53,913 nucleotides of DNA. It comes from Oopsacas minuta (lineage: Eukaryota > Porifera > Hexactinellida > Lyssacinosida > Leucopsacidae). The position numbers and the translations under genes were made by a program. Location of the stretch: assembly GCA_024704765.1 (NCBI GenBank), contig JAKMXF010000085.1:27745-81657 (forward strand), read 5' to 3'. Shown here piece by piece: positions 10,220 to 20,400 of this stretch. The number at the start of each line of letters is the position of its first letter. Positions within the stretch are counted from its first letter, which is position 1. The notes under the pieces are model-generated. The model made no database searches and was not told the DNA's origin. It saw only the letters and a list, made by a program, of their open reading frames with translations.

Positions 10220-11578
10220 CAGGGTGTGCCACGGGAGTCTGATCAAAAGTAAATTGCTCTCATTTGAAAACGAAACAATAAAACTTAATTCTGTAAAAAG
10301 ATTTTTAAAATATAGATAAATAGCTTTGTGAATACATCATCCTTTCTTCTTCAGCCATTAATCAGGTGCCCGATCCATGCCCCTTTCCTACCCAGCACTC
10401 TTTGTAGTCTGACAAGTACATTATCGTACACTTTAGCCAGAGTTCTCCATTAATTTTCATGATTTCTCTTCTGATGTTCATCGTGAGGTCCTCTAGGGTC
10501 TTAGGAACAGGATCCCTATACACAACTGACTTCAGGTAGCCCCACAGGTAAAAATCGCAAGGATTAAGGTCCGGAGAATATGGGGGCCAGAAGTTGTCAA
10601 ATCCACGGCCAATCACCCTGTCACCGAACTTCTCTTATAGCCAGCCCCTAACTAAATTGGCATAGTGTGGGGGTGCTCCATCCTGATGGAAAGTAATAGT
10701 ATTCAGCTCACCATGTCTCCTGATGTTGGGAAGGTAGAATCCGTTCAGCATTGCCAGGTATCTCCACCGGTTCACCGTACAGGTCTTACCATCCTCATCT
10801 TCAAAAAAGTACGGGCCTATGATCCGGTCATGGGCAACTGCACACCAAGCACCCAACTTTTCAGTGCTCAAGGGTCTCTGGGCAATAGATTCTGGCTTCT
10901 CCAATGCCCAAAACCTCATGTTCTGCTTGTTAACATGTCCTGAAAGATGAAAGTTTGCCTCGTCTGACCAATGAACTTCAGTGATCTTCAAAATTTCTTC
11001 CTCAATCTTCTTGGAAATGTACGTGACAAATTGGACCTTCTTCTTCTGATTTGATTCACTTTTCTTTTGCTGCATCTGTATTTTGTAAGGAAAGGCTCCA
11101 ATGTCATCATTAAGGATCCTCCTCATTGAGCTCCTACTGATTGCAGCCTCTGCAGATAGCCTTCTTGTTGCGCGATGGGGTGAATCTGCCAGTTTCATCT
11201 TGATTTTTTTAATGTTTTCAGGGGTTCTAACAGTCTTCTTGGGTCCCTTTCGTTTTCTATTGCCTACCGTACCACCCTCCTCGATCCTCGTGACAATATT
11301 CATGATTGTGCTCCTTGCAGGAGCCTTCAATCTCTTGTAATCCACCTTGAAAGCTCGTTAGCCCGAAACAACACTTCTCCCGTTTTCAATATACCAGTAG
11401 AGTAACTTCACTTTGACATCCTGCTGGAGCCACATTGCATAAACCTAAGGGTAGTTTGGTTAGTATTTTTTAAAAACTATTTATCTCAGCTTAAAATGAA
11501 TGGTAAACCACTGAATTCTGACAAAAATTGCACGTGCTAGAGCAGTTTACTTTAGATCAGTCTTCCGTGGCCACCCTG
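10220..11578. mobile_element. Complete Tc1/mariner element, DD41D type, 1359 bp
   Basis: The ends are flanked by TA (10218-10219, 11579-11580). The inverted repeats are about 40 bp and imperfect, starting CAGGGTGTGCCACGGGAGTC on the left and CAGGGTGGCCACGGAAGACT on the right, with similarity continuing to GCTCT. The minus-strand gene fills most of the interior. This is the best preserved element of the window. Confidence 0.93.
10362..11435 (-). pseudogene. DD41D transposase, nearly intact
   Basis: From an ATG at 11435 (MWLQQDVKVKLLYWYI) one frame runs to 10362, 358 codons including the final stop. It is broken only by two TAA codons, at 11360-11358 and 10637-10635. The N-terminal half carries helix-turn-helix regions (STIMNIVTRIEEGGTVGNRK). 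The triad is visible: HWSDEANFHLSG, FHQDGAPPHYANL and YSPDLNPCDFYLWGYL. I count 41 residues between the second and third Asp, which places it in the DD41D group (known members include rosa and VS). Length and triad are as expected for an active member, so only the two nonsense codons clearly disable it. Confidence 0.92.
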
Positions 11579-11582
11579 TATA

Positions 11583-11768
11583 CAGTATAACGTGTGTGAT
11601 TAATCATTAATTTTGAGGTATTTCTTATATTAGATCAGTTTATGCAATTATTATAAGTATCATTATTTCCAAAAAGTTTGGTTGGCTGTCTAGTTTAAAA
11701 GGCCTGGAATGAAATATTTTGGTTTTAATATAGTGTTTGGAGTGCGCAGTTTCTTATTGATGATACTA
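11583..11768. other. Unassigned, upstream of RAG1-like copy 2
   Basis: No coding signal. A polypyrimidine-poor TTTACAG stands at about 11773-11779, just before the first recognisable codons of the RAG1-like reading. It could be a splice acceptor, but this is a guess. Confidence 0.25.
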
Positions 11769-11769
11769 A

Positions 11770-12838
11770 TATTTTACAGGAAGAACATGATACTATTCTA
11801 TATAAGTTCAAGTCCCATATAACATCCAGAGAGTATTACCAGCAGGAGAGTGATCTTGAGACCTGGGAGAATTTGACCTTCCATTCATATACTGCACTTC
11901 TATCAACTTCCATTCCGAGAGAGAAGAGAGTTTCACTTGATCCTGGACTAGAACCTTTTCGTAGAATTTCCATTTCTGAAAGTCAAAATTTCTCTGAAGA
12001 AATTGTCCATGATTCCAGAAAGCATTTACTTGATTGCAGTCATCAACTTCCATATGTAGACTTTTGGACCATATCATTTCTTAGCTGAAAGAGAAAATGT
12101 CGAGCCTTAACAACTGCGTGCTCTTGCTTTAGAATAAACATCTAACAATTCTTACGATCGCGATACCTCACAAGTGTGTAAGGAGATCATCAACAAGGGT
12201 CTTTTAGTGGAATCTTGCACAAAGCGCTAATCTATAAATCTGCCTATTGTTGAACAGTTTAGAGATTGGAGCGAGCAAATATAAAATTTAAAAAGTCCTT
12301 AAATTTCAGTTAAATTACCATTCTATGAGCTTGTCTCCAGATATCGTCGAGAAATAACTTTGATTTATGAGATTGGGATAATCCATGATCCTGAAGGTTA
12401 CTCAATTGGAACTTGTATCTCCTAGCATTCGATACTAAACCTTACAGTCGAACGCTTGATTTCAACGTTAGTGCCAATTTCTATTTCACAATATGCACTC
12501 ACAGTTATGATATCAAATGGATTAGATGGTTCCGAGTCTCATCGCAGCTATAACCAACAAAATAATAACCCTGTCTTCAGTACTAAATGTTTCATCTTAT
12601 TTGGATTCAAAATATTATCAATAGCAGAAACACTGGAAGCAATGTTTTCCACAATCATTCTCCTAACTTCCCCTTTTGTTTCAGACCGGTTGCGTTGATA
12701 TCATTGAAAGAGGATTATAATAATGTTCATTTTATCATGGATAAAATTTTTAATCCCAAACCAACCAAATATTGGTGAACGGATTATCCCTATAGGAGGA
12801 CATGTACAAGTTGATATTGTCCGTTCTCTCTTTGACCA
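11770..12838 (+). pseudogene. RAG1/Transib-like transposase, truncated copy 2
   Basis: A second, more decayed copy of the gene at 48247-53415. The N-terminal part (about 11780-11900) reads EEHDTILYKFKSHITSREYY, then DLETWENLTFHS, parallel to RRFSKLKSERDAFSKC and DLSTWKQHLFYS in copy 1. The first catalytic block near 12505-12555 reads VMISNGLDGSESHRSYNQ, against TIADGLDGS and HKIYNQ in copy 1. The Asp that should correspond to RAG1 D600 is Asn here. FILFGFKILSI and a frameshifted PNSPFCFRPVALISLKE-like block follow. The last recognisable residues, VDIVRSLFDQ, hold the position of RAG1 D708. The copy ends abruptly at 12838, at a foreign repeat. Confidence 0.75.
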
Positions 12839-12940
12839 GGGTGACCAGACATCCTTTTTTTGGCCAACCTATCCTTTTTTGTGGTTTTTTTGTCCTTTTT
12901 TGCCCTTTTTTCTCTGGATTCTAATGACTCTTTAATTTAT
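12839..12940. repeat. T-rich repeat beginning CAGGGTGACCAGACATCC
   Basis: From about 12838 the sequence changes to CAGGGTGACCAGACATCC followed by several CCTTTTTT-type blocks up to 12915. The sharp start resembles the end of a non-autonomous DNA element that truncated the RAG1-like copy. I found no second end and no target duplication. Confidence 0.35.
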
Positions 12941-13168
12941 ATGAAATACATAGAGTGGATTGTAACTTATCGTATACGCTTACTGATTCTCTCTTCAGAA
13001 TCACTATAATTCATAATTCGGGTTCATTATTCTTACCTACCTTATTACATATTGTATAACAATATTACTAATTCTGTTTTATTTCCTGACTCTATTGAAC
13101 TAAAATCAATTTTCAGAGATTAGCATGTACTACTATCGTTCAATGTTCAGTGATATACATATACATTG

Positions 13169-13907
13169 TAGTGGAAGCCGCTTAATCGGGACAGCTCGGG
13201 AGTTAAATGTTTTGTCCCGATAAACCGATTATGATTATTGAAGTATTCAAAACTAGTTTTTCATTGTCACATGACCAGATATATCTTATTTCTCTATTAC
13301 TAATTCTGATCTATCTGGGTCTATAGTAGAAATTTGGCTGTAGAATAGGTATAGTTCCGCTTCAAGAGGTCATAGAATGAGTCAGGATATCTACTTAAAA
13401 GTAAGAACATATAGTTGAATAATTATGCATGTGTTTATTACCACAACCCATGCGAAACGTTTGGATATCCAACAGTGTGGTCATTATTGGGGGAATTATA
13501 CACGATGGAATAGCCTTTGGAGCCTGAGGCGAGTGAGCAATGTTAATAATCTTAGTTTAGTAATAGTAATCGCATCGGTGTTGCAATGTTATAGTTGTAG
13601 ATAATAGTCAAATTCCTAGTTTTACAACAACCATTTTACAATGATTCTGAATAAATAAACAATCGTTAAATTGGATAGAAATCCATATTAAGCGAATACA
13701 ATTAATATCCGGTTAATGGGATAAGAAATCCTGAATAACCAATCATGAACTTACAAATATTCGGGTAATCGGGGTAAAAAATCCCGATTAACCGATTCGA
13801 TGTCCCAATTATCCGATTATTTTCAAAGTAAAAATCTGTTTGCAAACCATTGTCCCGTTTAAGCGGATATCCCAATTATCCGAGTCCCGATTATGCGGCT
13901 TCCACTG
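13169..13907. mobile_element. pogo/Tigger-like MITE, about 739 bp
   Basis: The left end reads TAGTGGAAGCCGCTTAATCG and the right end, reversed, CAGTGGAAGCCGCATAATCG, with TA after the right end (13908-13909). Such 'CAGTnGAacC' ends are typical of pogo/Tigger elements. There is no transposase gene inside. The right part carries repeated 'cccgattaaccgatt'-like motifs at 13690-13890. It is a non-autonomous relative of the Tigger at 32016-34068, though with different terminal sequence. Confidence 0.75.
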
Positions 13908-13929
13908 TAACACCATAGTATCCACAAAT

Positions 13930-14085
13930 CTATGGCATGAAACTTTTCTGGAAAAGGGATTGTGTAGACGAGTCGGCATTATTAAACAGTTATATATTTC
14001 AGAAATGGATTCACGACATGTACTTGAATTCATAAAAGCAAATATTCGTTGAATGTGCCAAACTATTTTCTTAATAACCAATTAT
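13930..14085. repeat. Dispersed unknown repeat, copy 1
   Basis: About 150 bases from the ATGGCATGAAAC motif to GTGCCAAACTATTT recur at 18850-19005 in the same orientation, by eye at roughly 80-85 percent identity. No known family is recognised. A short plus-strand reading through it (LEKGLCRRVGIIKQLYISEM) is open in copy 1 only. Confidence 0.7.
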
Positions 14086-14089
14086 TTGG

Positions 14090-14667
14090 CAAAATAGGTC
14101 CTACATTGAGGCTTCTAAAAACTTGTAACTGTAACTGCGATTCTAATGCTGAAAACCTAGTGTTTTTCTTAAAGGAATTTTATACAAATATGTATTTATA
14201 GTGGTAAAGTTGGCACGTTCCTGACTCACAGTAGTGAGCATGGAATACATTTATTAACAATAACGTACTGTTTGATATAAGAATATAATTAGGAATAATG
14301 TACCGTTTGATATAGAAATGAAAACTAAGTAGCTTAATAGATTCATCATAACCTTTTACAGTAAATTTAATTATGTAAACCAATGGAACCTGAGATTTCT
14401 TTAATTAATGCAGGATTCTTATTCGTTTATAAGATTCGGTAGCATGCCAATATTTGTTTTTGAATTAAGGGATCGCTCAGCCTATTCAATCCGTATACAA
14501 GTATGCAAGCTCTGTGTTCCGAAGATTTTACAATTTGTTAATCAGAATCGTCTTGATGAATCATGTTAATGTATAACTAATACAATGATCAGTGATAAGT
14601 CTACAAACATACCTGAGGGTTTGTCACATGTGATTGGGAGGATGTCGATTAAATAGACTTGTATATA
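14090..14667. other. No feature recognised
   Basis: AT-rich sequence between the dispersed repeat and the next Tc1. No coding pattern or repeat that I can support. Confidence 0.4.
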
Positions 14668-16008
14668 CAGTCTGTAACATAAATATTGAGAAAATTGATA
14701 TATTACTATCCTACCACACTAACTCTCAGTGTTTAGTAATAAGCTGGATTCCACCTACTCAAAATAATTTGACTTGATATTTAACTTATTAATGACCTTT
14801 GTTAGATTCTATGGTCACTTTATCACTAGGGTAGGAGTCGATAATTTTTGTGCGGAGTAATATTTCAACTTTTGTCCAGATAATTGTTTTAATATTTACT
14901 GATAATAATGTAAACAGTTAGATCAAACTATGAGTGAAAAACAGAAAAGAGAGGCAATTGATGTCCTAATAAAACGTGGTGAGCTTTCTATGAAGGATAT
15001 TTCCAAATCTTCGGGCGTAAGTTTGGCGACAGTCTATAAAGTAAAATCTAGAGGTTCAAATATTGTTGGTTTGTTGCGCAAGATACGGTCTGGAAGGCCA
15101 CCTACTATGAGACTCTCCATTCTAAGAAGTCTGGCCCAGCTAGTTAGAAGTGGGTCATATTTGTTTAGAAGGTCTTTAGTCCATCTTATTCGTGGCTGGC
15201 CATCTCATGAAACCATCAGGCGTACCTTAAAAACGGTCAAGTACACTAAGAAACATCCATCTAATCCACCCTTAGTAAGTGAAAAAAAACAGAATCTTTC
15301 GAGTAAAATAGGCCAGAAAGCACATGTATCCTAAGAAATCATGGGCGCAAACAGTTTTTTGCCGATGAGATGTATATATGACTCGGTAGAGGAACGATAA
15401 AAATGTGGACAAAATCTTGGAAAACACCTATGGTTCCAACGACGAAACATGTCCCGAAAATTAATGTTTGAGCTGCATTTAGCTCAATGGGAACATTTCC
15501 ACTCTGTATCTTCACTGACAATATGGATGCTAAGATGTTCATACGCATTTTAGAAGGCCACTTGCTAACCCAGGCTGAATTATTCCTTCAGGACCAATGG
15601 CGCATGGCAATGGATAATGATCCCAAACACACTTCAAAAGTTGCTTAGGCATTTCTGATAAAAATATCCCTAAACAACTACCATGGCCATCCCAAAGTCC
15701 AGATTTAAACCTATTTAAAATCACTTTGCTTGGGTAAAACGAGAACTTTTGAAACGAAGCCCCAGGATAATTTTTGAACTCAAGAGAGAGCTAGAATTAT
15801 TGTGGGCAGACATATGTCCTGATTTTCTTCAGCCCTACTATGATTCACTACCGCGACGTTGTAAATGCTCATAGAATCGAATGAATTCCCAATTAAATAT
15901 TGATTAGTATTGTATTATTAGTGCACTGTGCTATCGATAACTTGATTAAGCCAATATTATTGAAGCAACAGAAATAGGAGCAATTCTCAATATTTATGTT
16001 ACTGACTG
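14668..16008. mobile_element. Complete Tc1-like element, 1341 bp
   Basis: TA flanks both ends (14666-14667, 16009-16010). The inverted repeats start CAGTCTGTAACATAAATATT on the left and CAGTCAGTAACATAAATATT on the right and stay similar for about 28 bp. The terminal sequence is different from the CAGGGTG type used by most other elements here. The gene is on the plus strand. Confidence 0.9.
14930..15905 (+). pseudogene. Tc1-like (DD34E) transposase, frameshifted
   Basis: The start MSEKQKREAIDVLIKRGELS and VSLATVYKVKSRG give an intact helix-turn-helix at 14930-15334, including GWPSHETIRRTL. After 15334 the frame breaks. Degenerate pieces of the catalytic domain follow (WPSQSPDLNLFK near 15690), where the position of the last catalytic Glu reads Lys. 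The tail LQPYYDSLPRRCK (15830-15865) is close to PYWQSVPKRQK in the relic at 144-1581, so the two are relatives. Confidence 0.85.
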
Positions 16009-16011
16009 TAG

Positions 16012-16395
16012 GTCACAGACACTATGTAGCGAAGAACAGATGTCACGATATTTTTCTTGAATTTCTTCTAGTTCATCTTCAATGTTAGTAATTCGATCAT
16101 CTTTTGGAATTAATTGAGTCTCCAGTAATGTAACCTTTGGAGTAACAGAGCATTTTAGATACGGTTAGTTTAAACATATTTCCAAAATGTGAATTTCTGG
16201 TTTCATATCCTAGATTTTTGTTGATTAAGTCGAGATTTCTAGCCTCCAATTTCTCGAATGTAGCTTCGATTCATCCGAAAGTGGCTCCAAATTGTTTGCC
16301 CACCATATCAGCGATGGACTTAGACAACTCCTGGAGTGAGTCTTGAGGGGGCTTGAATCCTAAGGTGCAAAATCACCATATCTTCAGAGTAATAG
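16012..16395 (-). pseudogene. Coiled-coil protein fragment, possibly retroelement ORF1-like
   Basis: The minus strand is open for about 110 codons with one stop: DSLQELSKSIADMVGKQFGA, then IEATFEKLEARNLDLINKNL, and VTLLETQLIPKDDRITNIED with ELEEIQEKYRD. The Leu/Ile/Glu/Lys pattern with heptad spacing suggests a coiled coil. Such proteins are common as the first ORF of LINE-type elements, but no nucleic-acid-binding motif or reverse transcriptase is next to it. The Tc1 at 14668-16008 and the hAT at 16408 cut it on both sides. Confidence 0.4.
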
Positions 16396-16407
16396 CATTG
16401 CATACAC

Positions 16408-18842
16408 CAGTGCTTCTCAAACTTTTTTTATGTCGCGGCCCCAAGTTTCTCCATTACAATTCCACGGCCCCCTGCTTGTTGGTCTCATTTTTAGTGAATA
16501 TGATTTGTTTTTATTATCGTATTATATCAGTGTTAAGTAGTAAGAGGTATATTGTGATATAATTATAAGATCAATCATACTAATGAGAACTGTGTGCTTG
16601 CTTCGATTTGACGAGCTTATCTGGCCTCGGTTCGTTGATGAAAGTGCCACACGTAGTGGAGATCTGACATCCAGAAAATTCCTATACTTTGTTTTGATAA
16701 TGCTCATTGTTGAAAACCCCATCTCACAAAGGTAAGTAAATGGAAAGGGTAGAATTATTTTCAGGGCCACCTCACTAAGTTTTGGATATTCGGGTCCAAC
16801 CTTTATCCAGAATTCAGTGAGTATTATTTCGTGTAAAAAATATTCTTTAATCCTTGATCCCATACCAGGTCTAATAATTTGTCTTCTAAATGAACATTCA
16901 ATTCATCCTTCAATTGCAAAAAGGGATTACAGATCCAACAGTTTCCTTCTCTAGGATCTTGTTCTTTCGTGAATTAAAATTCAAAGCGCTCACCTAGTGA
17001 TTTCAAATTTCGGTGATAATATTCACTAGAGAAGTTGCATCAAGCCCACTTTCACAATTAATCATTTCCGATAAATTTGGAAACATGTCGTAACAATCTT
17101 GACAGACTCGATGTTGCCATGCAGCTAACTTTCTTTTAAAACCATCAATCTTGTTAGCTGTTGCAAAATTAGTTGCCATCCTATCTTGCATTGATCTGTT
17201 TAACTCATTAAGCATTGAGATTATATCAGACAGATATGCCAGCTTTGTATTTCAGTTTGCATCTCGAAATCTTTCAGCCCATTCAGGTTTTTTATCAAGC
17301 AGAAATGTTGTTAGTTTGTTTCGGAGCTCAAAAACTCTTGATAACACTATTCCTCTGGATAGCCAACGTGCTTCAGCATGCAAGAGCAGTTGTATATGGC
17401 CAGCTCCCATCTGATCACACAAGGAAGCGAATAAGCGAGAATTCAGAGCGTTCGCTTTTACATGGTTGACAACTTTGACAACTTGACATAGTACATCGTT
17501 GAGTTCCTTTGACATCTTCTTTGTTGCTAAGGTTTCTCGATGATTAAAACTGTGTGTTGACTCGCAATCTGGTGCTACTACTTAAATTTTTGCAACAACT
17601 CCAGAATGTCGTCCTGTAATTGCAGCAGCACCGTCAGTACATACACCAACACAAAACTGCCAATCTAATCCTGATTGATCAACGATATAGTTATTCAATC
17701 CATCCAAAGTTTGAGAACTAGTGGTATTTGTAGGCAATGATATCTAACATAAATACTCTTCTTTCACATCACTACAATATTCAAAACGAACATATAACAA
17801 CAAAATCGCCAAATTAGCAACGTCAGTAGATTCATCAAGCTGCAAAGAATACCATTTGACTGATTTTATTTGTTCGATCAGCTGTTCCTCCATGTAGCAA
17901 GGAAGATCGATCACTCTTCTAGCAACAGTGTCGTTGATATTGGAACCCGCGCAGTTATCTTTGCTGCAGATTCTCCTAACATTTCTCGGCATACATCACC
18001 AATGCAATCAACCAGAAATTGTTCCCGAATTATGTATGGTTTTTTTGCCTTTGCAATACGTAAAGATAACTTGTAAGAAGCTCTTAATGCGAAACATTTG
18101 TGTGAGATGAAACATACATTGTTTCTGCCAGCCTGTTAATTCGTCGCACTTTCTCTTAAAAAAACTCAACTAGTTGTGCGATCAAATCCTTGTGCTTCGT
18201 TTGTAAATGTCTACTAAGCTTTGAAGGCTTTAAAGCTTCATTGGACAAAACCTCGCCGCATACAACACACTGAAGCTTCTGTAATCCATCTTTGAATATA
18301 GAAGTAAAACCAAAACGAATGAATGAGATGTCGTAGTTGCGGATTTTCGTACAACCTCTTTAGCTCGGTTTGTCGGATTTATCAATTAACTCATCGTCAT
18401 CAGAACCCGAAATCTCTCGACAATCTGTATAGAGTCTATTACTCTTAGTTAGATAAGTATCCAATTGTCCTCGCTTTCGTTTGGCCATAAAATTCTTTTT
18501 CAACGATATCAAATTAATAACTAAAATATTAATAGATAGTAGCAAAGGTATGATCTATTGAAACAATATCAATGGAAGCTCTACCTATTCTTAAAACAGA
18601 ATGATATTTGTATTTAGCGCTCTATGTTGTATGTTTGTAGGGTGACATAATTCTGAACAGCATTCTGGGAAGTGGCATAAGTGTAGTTTGTTTACAATTC
18701 AAGGAAAGCAAAAGGATTTCAGATAATATCGTAGAAGTTGTGTGGAATAACTAAAACTCTAATGAAGAGAATTTCGTAAATCACTTTCCATAGCCATTCC
18801 GCGGCCCCTGGAGGGCCGCGGAACCCAGTTTGAGTACCACTG
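16408..18842. mobile_element. Complete hAT element (ZBED5/Buster-like), 2435 bp
   Basis: The ends read CAGTGCTTCTCAAACTTTTT on the left and, reversed, CAGTGGTACTCAAACTGGGT on the right. Both continue into GCGGCCCC/GCGGCCCTCC. The 8 bases outside are GCATACAC (16400-16407) and GTATGCAC (18843-18850), matching at 6 of 8 positions, as expected for an aged hAT target duplication. The gene is on the minus strand. Confidence 0.88.
16560..18545 (-). pseudogene. hAT transposase, ZBED5/FAM200-like, broken
   Basis: The order from the N terminus is clear. A basic start MAKRKRGQLDTYLTK lies near 18485. A BED zinc finger (CVVCGEVLSNEALKPSKLSR then HLQTKH, about 18190-18280) carries the C-x2-C and H-x4-H ligands. 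A catalytic region follows with LDESTDVANLAILLLYVR (about 17800-17855), then RALNSRLFASLCDQMGAGH-like and ARWLSRGIVLSRVFELR (17300-17400). The dimerisation tail is FTYLCEMGFSTMSIIKTKYR (16660-16730). About six stops or frameshifts break it. The usual length is near 600-650 residues, so the gene is full length. Confidence 0.85.
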
Positions 18843-18849
18843 GTATGCA

Positions 18850-19005
18850 CGAAACAATGGCATGAACCTTTTCGGGAAAGGGATTGTGTAAACAAGTCGG
18901 GCATTATTAAATGGTTATATATTTGAGAAATAGATTGACAACATGTACTTGAATTCATAGAGCAAATATTCGTTGAATGTGCCAAACTATTTGCTAAATA
19001 ACAGG
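18850..19005. repeat. Dispersed unknown repeat, copy 2
   Basis: Second copy of the repeat at 13930-14085, in the same orientation, starting directly at the right end of the hAT element. Copy 2 has small indels and a stop in the reading that is open in copy 1. Confidence 0.7.
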
Positions 19006-19105
19006 GATGCCAACCTCTCACAACAAAAAGCGGGAGACTTAAAATATGTGCTATTTAAACTTAATATCCTAAATTTTACATTAATATCGTAATAAAATAT
19101 CATTA

Positions 19106-19265
19106 CAGGGGCCTCTCTAATTTTCCAAGTCTCTATTGTCTACATTGTTAGCGCAAATTTATCATAGTAATACACAACTTCCCCATAGTTAACTAGTTGG
19201 GGTTCTCTAATTGTCCACTTCGGACCCGACTGCCCACTGGTGGACAATTAGAGAGGGGCCCACTG
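19106..19265. mobile_element. Short MITE, 160 bp
   Basis: TA flanks both ends (19104-19105, 19266-19267). The left end reads CAGGGGCCTCTCTAATTTTC and the right end, reversed, CAGTGGGCCCCTCTCTAATT. An internal copy of the TCTCTAATTGTCC motif (19203-19216) makes it partly self-complementary. The ends suggest a pogo/Tigger-related non-autonomous family. No coding content. Confidence 0.7.
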
Positions 19266-19390
19266 TATTTAATATTCCTATTTATATTGTTTAACCAATT
19301 AAATTTCCCTCATCCCCTCGTATGGACACAATACAGCAAAAACTAAATACAAATATAGATAATTAAGTGATTAGTATCGCTACTAGCGTT

Positions 19391-19720
19391 TCACACGGAA
19401 TGTTCTATTAGGAATGTTTTTTTGTCGTAGATAGATGTCGCTGACTTTGAAATCCTCAAAAGTTGTCTACTGGGTTCATAATCAAAGCATGGCTCAATGT
19501 TATTCAGCTTTACCGTAAGTAAACTCGAAAGGGTGCCATCATAATTTAGCTTGTTCCTTTGAGGTGTTTTATTATGCTTAACAAAGCTAAAAATTCTTCC
19601 TTCAGCCGTATTTGAATGGGGCATCACCAAAACTACCTCAGCTACCTTAGAAAGAAGCTTAAACCTTTGCAAGCCATCAAGGGTCAACAACTTATCTCAC
19701 CGAGTGGTGCCATATTGGGG
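19391..19720 (-). pseudogene. hAT transposase C-terminal fragment
   Basis: The reading FKLLSKVAEVVLVMPHSNTA then EGRIFSFVKHNKTPQRNKL and DGTLSSLLTVKLNN is a hAT dimerisation domain of the type 'la.vVL.lPhSnA.eERvFS.vrknKT'. It ends CFDYEPSRQLLRISKSATS. Only this C-terminal part survives. It represents a fifth hAT lineage in the window, unlike the ZBED5 and ZMYM1 types. Confidence 0.8.
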
Positions 19721-19931
19721 AAATTAAGGAACCCAAAGTATTTACGTTTAAATATGACCAACTTTACCAGTGGCTAGGGCCCTGTACATAGGCAAGATGA
19801 CTTGGCTATTAACATCATAGATTGTTGAGTTATAGATGCAATTTTGGCTAAAACGTGCCTTCCATTGTCACAGAATAAACATAGGATCCTGAAAACACTT
19901 TTCGAACAATTTTTGTATTTTATGTACAAAA

Positions 19932-20065
19932 ATGACCTAGCCGCCGTATTCACTAAGCATACTTAGTACTTAAGTATTAAGTATGTACTTAGTTAAGTAC
20001 GTACTTAAGTCGTATTCACTAAGTGTTAAGTATGTACTTAACTAAGTACATACTTAAGTATCACT
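19932..20065. repeat. Inverted/direct 'acttaagta' repeats, likely Harbinger end
   Basis: GTATTCACTAAG occurs at about 19942 and again near 20012. It is interleaved with ACTTAGTACTTAAGTA-type palindromes that can fold back on each other over about 120 bp. 'gccgtattca...cttaag' is reminiscent of terminal and subterminal sequence of PIF/Harbinger elements. It lies 340 bp upstream of a Harbinger gene in the correct orientation to be its left end. No right end is present on this contig. Confidence 0.55.
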
Positions 20066-20400
20066 TATATTCATGAATTTGTGAGTTTCTCATGGATTGA
20101 TTGCTTTACAGAATTACTTTCAATCATCCAGGAATATATTTTCAAAACTTTTCTTGTTTTATACATGATCTTACGGTAATATTGTGGTTTACTTTCATGA
20201 AATACTTCACAAATAATGTTACAAGGAATTCCTCGAACGCTTACGATACAACATATCTGTTACTAAGGAATGCATTACTTTGTATGTAATGTTAAATACT
20301 ATCATTCTGAATTATACATTCCAAGTTACACTAATGACAGTTTTGCTAAATACAATTATGTTCAAATATAATACATAAATATTCCAGTATCTTAATACAA

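Noticed and set aside
11101-11340. Plus-strand ORF that looks like a membrane protein (ILLIELLLIAASADSLLVAR)
   Set aside because: It is the reverse strand of the DD41D transposase gene. The hydrophobic look comes from reading Lys/Glu-rich codons backwards.
19932-20065. Replication origin or regulatory palindrome cluster
   Set aside because: The acttaagta repeats are better explained as terminal/subterminal sequence of the Harbinger element whose gene begins 340 bp downstream.
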